Below the pieces are notes generated by a model. That model worked only from the letters and a program-made list of their open reading frames with translations. It had not been told where the DNA came from and made no database searches. Shown here piece by piece: positions 6,486-13,873 of a DNA stretch of 23,566 nt (within the stretch, counting starts at the first letter, position 1; each line of letters opens with the position of its first letter). The stretch is taken from NCBI GenBank assembly GCA_964393535.1, contig CAYMUC010000041.1, positions 1 to 23,566 of the forward strand. The letters are read 5' to 3'. Position numbers and translations under genes: made by a program. Origin of the DNA: CAYMUC01 sp964393535 (GTDB lineage Bacteria > Actinomycetota > Acidimicrobiia > Acidimicrobiales > Ilumatobacteraceae).

Positions 6486-7367
6486 TCAGTCGCCCACTGC
6501 GTCGGCGAGATCCCCGGAGGAACCCGAGTCACGGCGCGTCTGACGTTCCAACAACCCCACCAGGGAGATCCCGTCCACCGCCGAGTCGTCGGCACCCAGT
6601 GCACGGGCGTGGTCACGGTCGGTCACCGCACGTCCTCCGACGAACAGCAGCAACTCAGGGCCGAAGGCTTCACGCACCGCCGTCAGCGTCTCGACGGCTG
6701 CATCCAGGCAATCGGGAGTGGTGACGCTGATCCCTACCGCCACCAGATCGTCCACTTCTCTCGCCGCGTGCACGAACGACGCCGCCGGGGTATCGGCACC
6801 CAGGTCAGAGACCTCCCAGCCGCCCTGGCGGATGAGGTCGGCCACGATCGCCACCGGCAGGCTGTGCCGCTCGCCAGAGGGTGCCCCGAGCACCACCGTG
6901 CCTCGGGAACGCCCCCGCCGGATGAAGCGTGGCCCCATACGCCCGATGATCCGCATGGCGATACCCGAAGCGCGGTGCTCCACGGCGATGTCGATCTCGC
7001 CCCGTTCCCACCGGCCGCCGATGGAAGCCATGGCCGGTGTCAAGACATCGAGGTAGATCTCGTGGAGTTCCGCACCCGCCGACAACGCCGCTTCGATGAC
7101 ACCCCATGCGCCACCGCCATCGCCGGCCAGGAGACGCTGTTCGAGGCGGTCGGCCCACGGCACTCGCTTACGCGACGACGACCTGGGCTGCTGATCGACT
7201 TCGCGCAACGCCTCGACGTCATTGCGCCCCACGCGCCAGGTGCCACCCACCTTGGTCGCCGGCAACTGCCCCAACCGCACATAGCGGTAGGCGGTCATGT
7301 AGTGCACGCCCAGCAGATCGGCCGCCTCTTGCAGCGTCATCGCATCTGTGGGGTTACCGACGTTCAC
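6486..7367 (-). CDS. HTH (BldC/excisionase-like) - cobalamin-binding domain regulator, CarH-like sensor
   Basis: 293 aa. Residues 10-55 (MTLQEAADLLGVHYMTAYRYVRLGQLPATKVGGTWRV) form an excisionase/BldC-type winged helix, not a full MerR N-terminus. Residues ~72-140 are a four-helix cap carrying W120-x9-E130-H131, the motif that places Trp and Glu-His over 5'-deoxyadenosylcobalamin in CarH photoreceptors. Residues ~156-285 are the Rossmann-like B12 domain with E166-R-H168 as the probable lower axial ligand; the usual glycine after the ligand is Pro171. It is probably a transcription factor switched by AdoCbl and possibly light. The GTG at 7367 is chosen for TACCGT 6 nt upstream; ATG 7340 is an alternative. 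It ends 43 nt before imuA on the same strand, so read-through is possible. Confidence 0.85.
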   Translation of the reverse strand: MNVGNPTDAMTLQEAADLLGVHYMTAYRYVRLGQLPATKVGGTWRVGRNDVEALREVDQQPRSSSRKRVPWADRLEQRLLAGDGGGAWGVIEAALSAGAELHEIYLDVLTPAMASIGGRWERGEIDIAVEHRASGIAMRIIGRMGPRFIRRGRSRGTVVLGAPSGERHSLPVAIVADLIRQGGWEVSDLGADTPAASFVHAAREVDDLVAVGISVTTPDCLDAAVETLTAVREAFGPELLLFVGGRAVTDRDHARALGADDSAVDGISLVGLLERQTRRDSGSSGDLADAVGD

Positions 7368-7373
7368 ACCCCA

Positions 7374-7379
7374 ACGGTA
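7374..7379 (-). promoter_or_regulatory. -10 (TACCGT) of the HTH-B12 regulator
   Basis: TANNNT hexamer 6 nt upstream of the GTG at 7367 with no Shine-Dalgarno between, consistent with a leaderless transcript. Confidence 0.55.
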
Positions 7380-7431
7380 GGCCCAGTGGCGTCTCGATGC
7401 TTGACCGTGCGCCCACTGTCACCCGAAAGGA

Positions 7432-7896
7432 TCATCCGCCCTGCTTGGCCCGCCAACGATCGCGGGCCTGACGGCTGCGTTCCAGCAGATGCGCCGGCAC
7501 ACGCTTGGCGGCCTCGGACAGGCCGGCATCGTCGCCTGCACCGGCCGCCGTCGGCGCCGCGGTCTCGGGTTCGGGTGCCACCAGATCGTCGAAGCTCGGC
7601 GGCGTCATTCCCGGCTTCCAGTACTGGTACAGGTCGCGTACGACATCGTCGAGCGACTCACCGGAAGAGCCTTTGGCAAGGTCCACGGTGATGATGTTCG
7701 AGAAGACGTGCACCGCGCCCACCTCGCCGGTGGCGAAGAGCCGCCGAGCCAGTTCCGCCGCCGGTCGAGGGCCTCGGGCATCATCGGCCGAGTGGAACAC
7801 CTCGTGTCCCATACCGGTGAGGGTGCGGTTGGCCTCAAAGCGCACGATGCCAGGCGTGCGGCTGGGGCGGCGTGTGATCGCGACGGGCTGACCCAT
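7432..7896 (-). CDS. Nfu/NifU scaffold N-terminal domain-like protein
   Basis: 154 aa from the ATG at 7896. Residues ~10-75 (TPGIVRFEANRTLTGMGHEVF, then a FATGEVGAVHVFSNIITVDL stretch) match the Nfu N-terminal domain, found in front of the CxxC Fe-S scaffold domain in Nfu1 proteins. No cysteine pair is present here, so it cannot bind an Fe-S cluster in the usual way. The rest (YQYWKPGMTPPSFDDL and an Ala/Pro-rich tail ending in a basic helix) is unfamiliar. Actinobacteria often have such stand-alone Nfu_N proteins of unknown role. A TTG at 7905 in the same frame is a less likely start, because TAGCCT at 7905-7910 fits as a leaderless -10 for the ATG. It is divergent from the acyl-CoA dehydrogenase. 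Confidence 0.8.
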   Translation of the reverse strand: MGQPVAITRRPSRTPGIVRFEANRTLTGMGHEVFHSADDARGPRPAAELARRLFATGEVGAVHVFSNIITVDLAKGSSGESLDDVVRDLYQYWKPGMTPPSFDDLVAPEPETAAPTAAGAGDDAGLSEAAKRVPAHLLERSRQARDRWRAKQGG

Positions 7897-7904
7897 AGGA
7901 CGCA

Positions 7905-7910
7905 AGGCTA
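7905..7910 (-). promoter_or_regulatory. -10 (TAGCCT) of the Nfu_N gene
   Basis: TANNNT hexamer 8 nt upstream of the ATG at 7896; no Shine-Dalgarno is visible. Confidence 0.5.
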
Positions 7911-7958
7911 GTGGCCCGGCCGACCCGACTCCGGATCGACGGCCCCATGCAGGTTCGC

Positions 7959-7964
7959 TACGTT
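7959..7964 (+). promoter_or_regulatory. -10 (TACGTT) of the acyl-CoA dehydrogenase gene
   Basis: TANNNT hexamer 6 nt upstream of the ATG at 7971. It selects this ATG over the longer in-frame start at 7911. Confidence 0.5.
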
Positions 7965-7970
7965 GCGTTC

Positions 7971-9239
7971 ATGACGCAGATGACCTTGGAAGAGTTCGAG
8001 CGCGAGGCCCGCGCGTTCCTCGATGCCCACGCCGAACGACGTGAACCCGAGAAGGCCTTCGTATGGGGTGAAGGCTCGGACAAGGTGGCCCTGTTCGAGG
8101 AACGCAGTCGTGAGGCCGAAGTGGAGTTGCTCACCCGGGCCAAGGACTGGAGGCGCACCAAGTTCGATGCTGGCTTCGGCTGGATCAGCGGGCCGTCGAA
8201 CTACGGCGGACGCGGCCTCCCCGCCGCCTACGACCGGGCCTACAGCCGTCTCGAGACCGAGTACCGCCTCCCCAACCAGGGGTTCTTCGGTATCGGTCTG
8301 GGCATGGTGGCCCCGACCATCCTCGCCCATGCCACCGACATCGCCAAGGACTTGTATCTGCGGGCCATGTGGCGGGCCGACATCGTGGGTTGCCAGTTGT
8401 TCAGCGAGCCGGGAGCCGGCAGCGACCTGGCCAGTCTGCAGACCAAGGCCGAGCGCGACGGCGACGAATGGGTGATCACCGGCCAGAAGGTGTGGACATC
8501 AGGTGCCCACTACAGCGATATCGGCGAGATCATCTGCCGCACCGACGCCGATCTGCCCAAGCACCAGGGGCTCACCGGCTTCATCGTCGATATGCACGCT
8601 CCCGGTGTGGAGATCCGACCACTGCGCCAGATGACCGGTGGCGCCTCGTTCAACGAGGTGTTCTTCGACGAGGTGCGCGTTCCTGACGATCACCGCCTGG
8701 GTGATGTGAACCAGGGTTGGCACGTGGCACTGACCACCCTCATGAACGAACGTGCTGCCATCGGTGCCGGCGACGCTGGCGGCGGTGGTGGTGGCGGCAT
8801 GCTGACCCGCCTCATCGCCATGATCCGCCACTTCGGCCTCCACACCGACCCCGTCATCCGCGACCGACTCGCCGATCTGATCACGCGCGTGCGCGTGGCC
8901 GACTACAACAACCGGCGAGCCCTGGCGAAGATCCGCGCCGGCCAGATGCCCGGACCCGAGATGTCGATCTCGAAGATGGCCCTCGTGGACAATCAGCAAC
9001 GCATGATCGATCTCGTGTCGACGGTGCTGGGCCCCATGCTCCAGGCCGATTCGGGTGAGTGGGGTACCTACGCCTGGAGCCAACTGGTGGTGGGTGCTCC
9101 GGGCATGCGCATCGCCGGCGGCAGCGACGAGGTCATGCGCAACATCGTGGGCGAACGAGTCCTGGGACTCCCCAAGGAACCCGGCATCGATACCACGTCG
9201 GCGTTCCGGGACCTCAAGGTCGGGACTCAGACCAACTGA
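7971..9239 (+). CDS. Acyl-CoA dehydrogenase family protein
   Basis: 422-aa FAD enzyme that introduces a double bond in acyl-CoA thioesters, passing electrons to ETF. Family blocks in order: FGWISGPSNYGGRGL near residue 60 in the N-terminal helical domain; CQLFSEPGAGSDLASLQTKAERDGDEWVITGQKVWTS near 140-180 (FAD/substrate-binding middle domain); GGASFNEVFFDEVRVP; and a C-terminal GGSDEVMRNIVGERVLGLP, the FAD-contacting motif of acyl-CoA dehydrogenases. A run of glycines (GDAGGGGGGGMLTR, around 8775-8805) sits in the loop before the C-terminal helical domain and comes from GGC/GGT-rich DNA. The substrate is unknown; such large ACADs in actinobacteria often act on sterol, branched or aromatic acyl-CoAs. 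It is monocistronic by spacing, 24 nt before cbs, which has its own -10. Confidence 0.93.
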   Translation: MTQMTLEEFEREARAFLDAHAERREPEKAFVWGEGSDKVALFEERSREAEVELLTRAKDWRRTKFDAGFGWISGPSNYGGRGLPAAYDRAYSRLETEYRLPNQGFFGIGLGMVAPTILAHATDIAKDLYLRAMWRADIVGCQLFSEPGAGSDLASLQTKAERDGDEWVITGQKVWTSGAHYSDIGEIICRTDADLPKHQGLTGFIVDMHAPGVEIRPLRQMTGGASFNEVFFDEVRVPDDHRLGDVNQGWHVALTTLMNERAAIGAGDAGGGGGGGMLTRLIAMIRHFGLHTDPVIRDRLADLITRVRVADYNNRRALAKIRAGQMPGPEMSISKMALVDNQQRMIDLVSTVLGPMLQADSGEWGTYAWSQLVVGAPGMRIAGGSDEVMRNIVGERVLGLPKEPGIDTTSAFRDLKVGTQTN

Positions 9240-9250
9240 GTTCGGGGGGC

Positions 9251-9256
9251 TACCCT
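9251..9256 (+). promoter_or_regulatory. -10 (TACCCT) of the cbs-gamma-lyase operon
   Basis: TANNNT hexamer 7 nt upstream of the ATG at 9264 in the 24-nt gap after the acyl-CoA dehydrogenase; no Shine-Dalgarno is visible. Confidence 0.55.
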
Positions 9257-9263
9257 GCCCTCC

Positions 9264-10703
9264 ATGCCTTGGGGCGACGCTTCCCACGATCAACGACTGC
9301 ACGGTACCGAGATCGCCGATTCGGTGCTCGACCTCATCGGGAACACCCCCTTGGTGCGCCTCAAGCGACTGAGTGAAGTCGAAGGTCTGTCGTGCGTGCT
9401 GGCCATGAAGGCCGAGACCACGAACCCGGGCGGTTCGGCCAAGGATCGACCGGCGTTGGAGATGATCCTCGCCGCCGAACGTGACGGTCTGCTGCTCCCG
9501 GGCGGCACGATCGTGGAACCCACGTCGGGCAACACCGGGGTGGGCCTGGCCATCGTCGCTGCGCAACGGGGTTATCGGTGCGTGTTCGTGATGACCGACA
9601 AGGTCGCACCCGAGAAAGTGGCCCTGCTGAAGGCCTACGGCGCCGAGGTGGTGGTGTGCCCGGTGGCAGTGGCTCCCGAGGACCCGCAGAGTTACTACTC
9701 GGTGGCCGAACGCCTCACCCATGAGTTGCAGGCGTTCCGGCCCAATCAGTACGCCAATCCCAACAATCCTCGTGCTCACGAACTGACCACCGGACCCGAG
9801 TTGTGGCGCCAGACAGGTGGGCGGATCACCCACTTTGTGGCCGGTGCCGGCACCAGTGGGTCGATCACCGGTACAGCGCGGTATCTCAAGGCGCAGAACC
9901 CAGAGGTCAAGATCATCGCCGCGGACCCCGAGGGCTCGGTGTTCTCGGGCGGTTCCGGACGGCCGTACCTCGTGGAGGGGGTGGGTGAGGATTTCTTCCC
10001 CGCCGCCTGGCAACCCGACCTGTACGACGAGATCATCGCCATCAGCGACGAGGAGAGTTTCCTCACCGCCCGGCGGGTGAGTCGCGAGGAAGGCATGCTG
10101 ATCGGTGGTTCCGGCGGACTGGCCGTGGCAGCCGCTTTGCAGGTGGCGCGGCGGGCAGGCCCCGACGACATCGTGGTGGTGTTCAACCCCGACTCCGGAC
10201 GCGGCTACCTGTCCCGGGTGTTCGACGACGACTGGATGGCCAACTTCGGTTTCCTGCGGGAATGCGACCAGTGTGTGGCCGCCGTGCTGGACGCTCGAGG
10301 CGACGCCACACCACCTCTGCTGTACGTGAACCCGGTGCAACCGGTGCGCGATGCCATCGACCTGATGCGCCGTACCGGGGTCAGCCAGTTGCCGGTGTGC
10401 AAGAACCAACCCCCCTTTGCCGCGGCCGAAGTGATGGGCGCGGTGGACGAACTGGATGTCATGGACGCCGTGTATCGCGATCCCGAGGTGATGTCTCTGC
10501 CCGTGGAGCAGGTGATGGGGCCCAAACTGCCCACCATCGGCATCGGTCAGCGCCTCGATCGTGCCGTGCACATGCTGGATACCGCCCCGGCCCTCCTGGT
10601 GCTGGCGGGAGGCCGACCGTTGTCGGTACTCACCCGCACCGACGTGTTGTCGTATCTGCAAGCGGCGGCAGCAGCCGCCACCGAGCACGGGAAGGGACAG
10701 TGA
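9264..10703 (+). CDS. cbs: Cystathionine beta-synthase
   Basis: 479-aa PLP enzyme condensing serine (or O-acetylserine) with homocysteine to cystathionine. Seen: IGNTPLVRL at 25-33, Schiff-base lysine K60 in NPGGSAKDR, TSGNTG at 87-92 (substrate loop), GAGTSGSITG at 194-203 (phosphate cup), and SGGSGRPYLVEGVGEDFFP. The C-terminal ~140 residues (from about 340) contain two CBS-type repeats (VRDAIDLMRRTGVSQLPV; LDRAVHMLDTAPALLVL), the S-adenosylmethionine-type regulatory module. There is no N-terminal haem-binding region, as expected for bacteria. The stop shares a base with the next start (TGATG at 10701-10705), so the pair is translationally coupled. A cysteine synthase role is less likely given the CBS module and the partner gene. 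Confidence 0.93.
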   Translation: MPWGDASHDQRLHGTEIADSVLDLIGNTPLVRLKRLSEVEGLSCVLAMKAETTNPGGSAKDRPALEMILAAERDGLLLPGGTIVEPTSGNTGVGLAIVAAQRGYRCVFVMTDKVAPEKVALLKAYGAEVVVCPVAVAPEDPQSYYSVAERLTHELQAFRPNQYANPNNPRAHELTTGPELWRQTGGRITHFVAGAGTSGSITGTARYLKAQNPEVKIIAADPEGSVFSGGSGRPYLVEGVGEDFFPAAWQPDLYDEIIAISDEESFLTARRVSREEGMLIGGSGGLAVAAALQVARRAGPDDIVVVFNPDSGRGYLSRVFDDDWMANFGFLRECDQCVAAVLDARGDATPPLLYVNPVQPVRDAIDLMRRTGVSQLPVCKNQPPFAAAEVMGAVDELDVMDAVYRDPEVMSLPVEQVMGPKLPTIGIGQRLDRAVHMLDTAPALLVLAGGRPLSVLTRTDVLSYLQAAAAAATEHGKGQ

Positions 10704-11866
10704 TGGGCGACGAAGTGTTGCTCGACGAGTGGGGTTTCGAGACCCGAGCCGTCCATGTGGGGCAGGAACCCGACCCCACGACGGGTGCGGTGGTGCCCCC
10801 CCTATCGCTGTCGACCACCTTCGCTCAGCGCGAGGTGGGAGTCCATCAGGGCTACGAGTACTCCCGATCGGGCAACCCGACGCGCACAGCGCTCGAGACC
10901 TGCGTCGCGTCGCTGGAGGGCGCCCGCCACGGTCTGGCCTTCGCCAGTGGACTGGCAGCCGAGGACAACGTGCTGCGACTGCTGCGACCGGGGCAACGTG
11001 TGCTGCTGGGGAACGACGCCTATGGCGGCACGTTCCGGCTCATCTCCAAGGTGTACGGACCCGTGGGCTACCCGTGGACCGCTGTGGATCTCACCGATGT
11101 GGACGCACTGGAACGCGACTGGCCCGACGACACGGCCATGGTGTGGTTGGAGACGCCCACCAACCCGTTGCTGACGTGTGTGGACATCGCAGCCGTGGCA
11201 GAGGTGGCGCACCGCCACGGTGCCCTCGTGGTGGTCGACAACACCTTCGCCACTCCGTATCTGCAACAGCCTCTGGCCCACGGTGCCGACATCGTGGTGC
11301 ATTCGTCCACGAAATACCTCGGCGGCCACAGCGATGTGGTCGGTGGGTTCGCCGCCGTGAACGACGACGAACTGGCGCAGCGGTTGCGGTTCACCCAGAA
11401 CGCTGCTGGTGCCATTCCTGCGCCCTTCGACTGTTACCTGGTGTTGCGTGGGGTCAAGACCCTGGCGTTGCGCATGGAGCGTCACTGTATGAACGCTCGA
11501 GCGGTGGTGGATCTGCTCAGCGGTCACCGTGCCGTGAGCCACGTGCTGTATCCACTGCTGCCCGATCATCCGGGGCACGCAGCAGCTGTACGCCAGATGC
11601 GTGATTTCGGCGGCATGGTCAGCTTCCGCCTGGCCGGCGGTGAGGCAGCGGCATTGGCCATGGTCACCCGTACCCGCCTGTTCACCCTGGCCGAATCCCT
11701 GGGCGCCGTGGAATCCCTCATCGAGCATCCTGGCCGTATGACCCACGCGTCAGCTGCCGGGTCACAGTTGGAGGTGCCCTCCGACCTGGTGCGGCTGTCG
11801 GTAGGGGTGGAGTCGTCGAACGACTTGGTGGCCGATCTCGCCCAGGCCCTCGACAGCCTGAGCTGA
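10703..11866 (+). CDS. Cystathionine gamma-lyase / gamma-synthase (Cys/Met metabolism PLP enzyme)
   Basis: 387 aa, Cys/Met-metabolism PLP family. Seen: GFETRAVHVGQEPDPTTGAV at the N-terminus, YEYSRSGNPTR at 51-61 (PLP phosphate and tetramer contacts), LETPTNPLL near 149-157, VVVDNTFATPYLQQP at 176-190 and SSTKYLGGHSD at 201-211 with K204 as the PLP lysine. The C-terminus SLGAVESLIEHPGRMTHAS is typical. Sequence alone does not separate gamma-lyase (cystathionine to cysteine) from gamma-synthase, but coupling to cbs (TGATG, with GAAGGGA as Shine-Dalgarno) favours the lyase and a reverse transsulfuration route from methionine to cysteine. The longer in-frame ORF upstream is a shadow of cbs. Confidence 0.9.
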   Translation: MGDEVLLDEWGFETRAVHVGQEPDPTTGAVVPPLSLSTTFAQREVGVHQGYEYSRSGNPTRTALETCVASLEGARHGLAFASGLAAEDNVLRLLRPGQRVLLGNDAYGGTFRLISKVYGPVGYPWTAVDLTDVDALERDWPDDTAMVWLETPTNPLLTCVDIAAVAEVAHRHGALVVVDNTFATPYLQQPLAHGADIVVHSSTKYLGGHSDVVGGFAAVNDDELAQRLRFTQNAAGAIPAPFDCYLVLRGVKTLALRMERHCMNARAVVDLLSGHRAVSHVLYPLLPDHPGHAAAVRQMRDFGGMVSFRLAGGEAAALAMVTRTRLFTLAESLGAVESLIEHPGRMTHASAAGSQLEVPSDLVRLSVGVESSNDLVADLAQALDSLS

Positions 11867-11869
11867 AGC

Positions 11870-11884
11870 GCGGCCTCAGGCCGC
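11870..11884. terminator. Candidate bidirectional hairpin between convergent genes
   Basis: GCGGCC-TCA-GGCCGC forms a 6-bp all-GC stem with a 3-nt loop, beginning 4 nt after the gamma-lyase stop and holding the stop codon of the convergent flavoprotein gene in its loop. There is no U-tract, so it would be an atypical terminator. Confidence 0.4.
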
Positions 11885-13093
11885 TGCGCGGGTACGACGC
11901 AGTACGGGATCGGCGACTGCCAGAGCGCGGTCGGCCAGTCGCATCACCCGACCCGCTGCGCCAGGGGTGGCGTTGTCCACCAGGTTCCCCATCACGGCCA
12001 GGGTGATGTCGGCAGCCGCCTGGGTACCCACCGCCACCCGCAGGCCCGATCGCAGCAGCCAGGGGTGACCGATGAGGAACGAGAACCGCCGTCCCGTGCG
12101 CAGGAAGCCGTCGAAGCGCTCCCCCACCAACCGGTCGTAACTGACCTCGGCGCTCGCAGGATCGGCGAGGTAACGATCCACCGCCAACATGCCGCTCTCC
12201 AGCGCATAGTCGATGCCCTCGCCGTTCATCGGGTTCACCAACCCGGCGGCATCGCCCACGGCCACCCAACCCGGCCCATGGCGGCGTTGCGCGCTCATGG
12301 GCAGGCGCCAGGCTCGGGGCTTGGCCAGGTAGGGACCCAGCGACCACGAGTCACGCACCAACGAGGCGTACTGATCGAGCAGGGTGTTCAGGTTCAGCCG
12401 CTTGAAGCCCTTCATGGTGGACAGTGCCCCCACCCCGATGTTCACCGTGCCATCACCGGCGGGGAACATCCAGCCGTATCCCGGGACTGCGGTGCCGTGC
12501 TCGTCGGACAGCGACAGGCAGGCCTCGAGGTGTCGTTCACCATGGCGCGGTGTTTCGGCGTAGGCGCGAATGGCGAGGCCGAACGGTTCGTCGGGATGAC
12601 GTTCGCACCCCAGCATCTTCGCCGCTGCGCCCTGGGCTCCAGCCGCAAGAATGGTGAGCGGTGCCCGCCACACGTCTCCTCCGGCGCGCACGCCGACGAC
12701 GCGCTGGCCGTCGAACTCGGGCAGTGCCTCGCAGTCGAAGCGCACCTCGGCTCCCGCCGCCATGGCCGCCTCCACCAGGTGAGCATCGAGGCGATGCCTC
12801 GGCCACACCGCCCCGTAGGAAGGGAACCGCCCCGTGGCAGGCCAGGCCAGTTCCCTCGTGCGGCTCCCGGCGATCATGCGCAGACCATCGATGCGATGCG
12901 CCGGCTCGATGCCCAGGCTCAGTTCCTGCAGTGCGCCCACCGCGCGCGGCGTCAGGCCGTCACCGCACACCTTGTCGCGCCCGTGAGGACCCTTTTCGAA
13001 CACCATCACCCGCAGCCCGGCTCGCGCAGCGCGCATGGCGGCTGCCGAACCACCGGGGCCGGCACCGATCACGATGAGGTCGCACTGCGTCAC
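11876..13093 (-). CDS. Geranylgeranyl reductase family flavoprotein (MenJ-like)
   Basis: 405-aa FAD-dependent oxidoreductase that saturates double bonds in isoprenoid chains (menaquinone tail, polyprenyl or archaeal-type lipids). Seen: DLIVIGAGPGGSAAA dinucleotide-binding fold at 5-19, FEKG then DKVCGDGLTPRAV near 40, PGYGWMFPAGDGTVNIGVG in the substrate domain, and GDAAGLVNPMNGEGIDYALESG as the second FAD motif. The pattern closely resembles mycobacterial MenJ (Rv0561c, menaquinone beta-isoprenyl reductase), but substrate cannot be assigned. The GTG at 13093 is chosen because it overlaps the rnhB stop as GTGA; the longer ORF start would run back through rnhB. Last gene of the minus-strand run. 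Confidence 0.88.
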   Translation of the reverse strand: MTQCDLIVIGAGPGGSAAAMRAARAGLRVMVFEKGPHGRDKVCGDGLTPRAVGALQELSLGIEPAHRIDGLRMIAGSRTRELAWPATGRFPSYGAVWPRHRLDAHLVEAAMAAGAEVRFDCEALPEFDGQRVVGVRAGGDVWRAPLTILAAGAQGAAAKMLGCERHPDEPFGLAIRAYAETPRHGERHLEACLSLSDEHGTAVPGYGWMFPAGDGTVNIGVGALSTMKGFKRLNLNTLLDQYASLVRDSWSLGPYLAKPRAWRLPMSAQRRHGPGWVAVGDAAGLVNPMNGEGIDYALESGMLAVDRYLADPASAEVSYDRLVGERFDGFLRTGRRFSFLIGHPWLLRSGLRVAVGTQAAADITLAVMGNLVDNATPGAAGRVMRLADRALAVADPVLRRTRAAA

Positions 13094-13869
13094 ATCGTCA
13101 GCCTGCCAGCCTCGGCGGGCGAACACCCAGATGTGCTCGGCGATGTGACCGACGGCGAGTCCGGTGACGTGTGGGTCGACGGGCCGACGGGAAGCCGCCA
13201 ACTGCGACGGTGGTGCTCACAGGGCCCCAGACGGGCGAGTGCTTCGAGGTGGCCCGGCGAGCCGTAACCCTTGTTCTCGTCCCAGGCGTATGCCGGGAAC
13301 TCGACTGCGAGGTCGGCCATGAGCAGGTCGCGGGTGACCTTGGCCAGCACACTGGCGGCGGCCACCGACGCGCAGTCTCGATCGGCCTTCACCCTGGTGG
13401 TCACCGGAGGTGTCGCTGTTGCGAGGTCGGCAGCCTCGCCGACGTCGAGCCAACTGGCTTGTGGGGGTGCGGTCAACCAGTCGTGCCGACCGTCCAACAA
13501 CACCACGTCGGGGGTGACCTGCAACTGTCGTAGGGCCCTGTGACCCGCGGTGCGCAAGGCCGCTGTGAGGCCCCATCGGTCGATCTCGGCAGCGGTGGCA
13601 TGCCCCACCGCCCACGACGTCACCCATGCCTTCACCAACGGCTGCAATTCGGCACGACGACGGGGGTTCAGTTCCTTGGAGTCGGCCAGGCCCTCTGGTG
13701 GTTCCCCGGCGGTGACCAGGTCGACCACAGCCACCCCCACGCTCACCGGGCCCCCCAACGCTCCCCGACCCACTTCGTCGCAACCAGCGACATAACGACG
13801 CACCGAACCGGCGATCGCTCGTTCCACGGCGAGGCTCGGGCCAGTCCGCGATGCCTTCGGCGCCACCAC
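13090..13869 (-). CDS. rnhB: Ribonuclease HII
   Basis: Cleaves the RNA strand of RNA-DNA hybrids and initiates removal of misincorporated ribonucleotides. Seen: VAGCDEVGRGALGGPVSVGV with D31 and E32 of the metal site, VVLLDGRHDWL (third acidic position), and KADRDCASVAAASVLAKVTRD (family K.D....AAASI.AKV.RD). The C-terminus has the usual HHRRSW end followed by an extra ~30-residue Ser/Thr/Pro-rich tail (GPSTHTSPDSPSVTSPSTSG) that overlaps the next gene's start. The GTG at 13869 follows the selD stop by 4 nt and gives 259 aa; GTG 13866, or a start at 13902 inside selD, are alternatives. It is in the middle of a tightly packed selD-rnhB-flavoprotein operon. Confidence 0.93.
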   Translation of the reverse strand: MVAPKASRTGPSLAVERAIAGSVRRYVAGCDEVGRGALGGPVSVGVAVVDLVTAGEPPEGLADSKELNPRRRAELQPLVKAWVTSWAVGHATAAEIDRWGLTAALRTAGHRALRQLQVTPDVVLLDGRHDWLTAPPQASWLDVGEAADLATATPPVTTRVKADRDCASVAAASVLAKVTRDLLMADLAVEFPAYAWDENKGYGSPGHLEALARLGPCEHHRRSWRLPVGPSTHTSPDSPSVTSPSTSGCSPAEAGRLTM

Positions 13870-13873
13870 GGAC

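Noticed and set aside
7380..7431. Inverted CAGTGG/CCACTG pair upstream of the B12 regulator as its operator
   Set aside because: Arms are only 6-7 bp and about 27 bp apart; not better than chance in GC-rich DNA.
8775..8805. GGC/GGT run as a microsatellite or frameshift in the acyl-CoA dehydrogenase
   Set aside because: The frame stays open and family motifs continue in the same frame on both sides; it is only a glycine-rich loop.
8499..10688. 729-aa minus-strand ORF opposite acyl-CoA dehydrogenase and cbs
   Set aside because: His/Gly/Gln-rich translation typical of the complementary frame; it spans two well-supported plus-strand genes.
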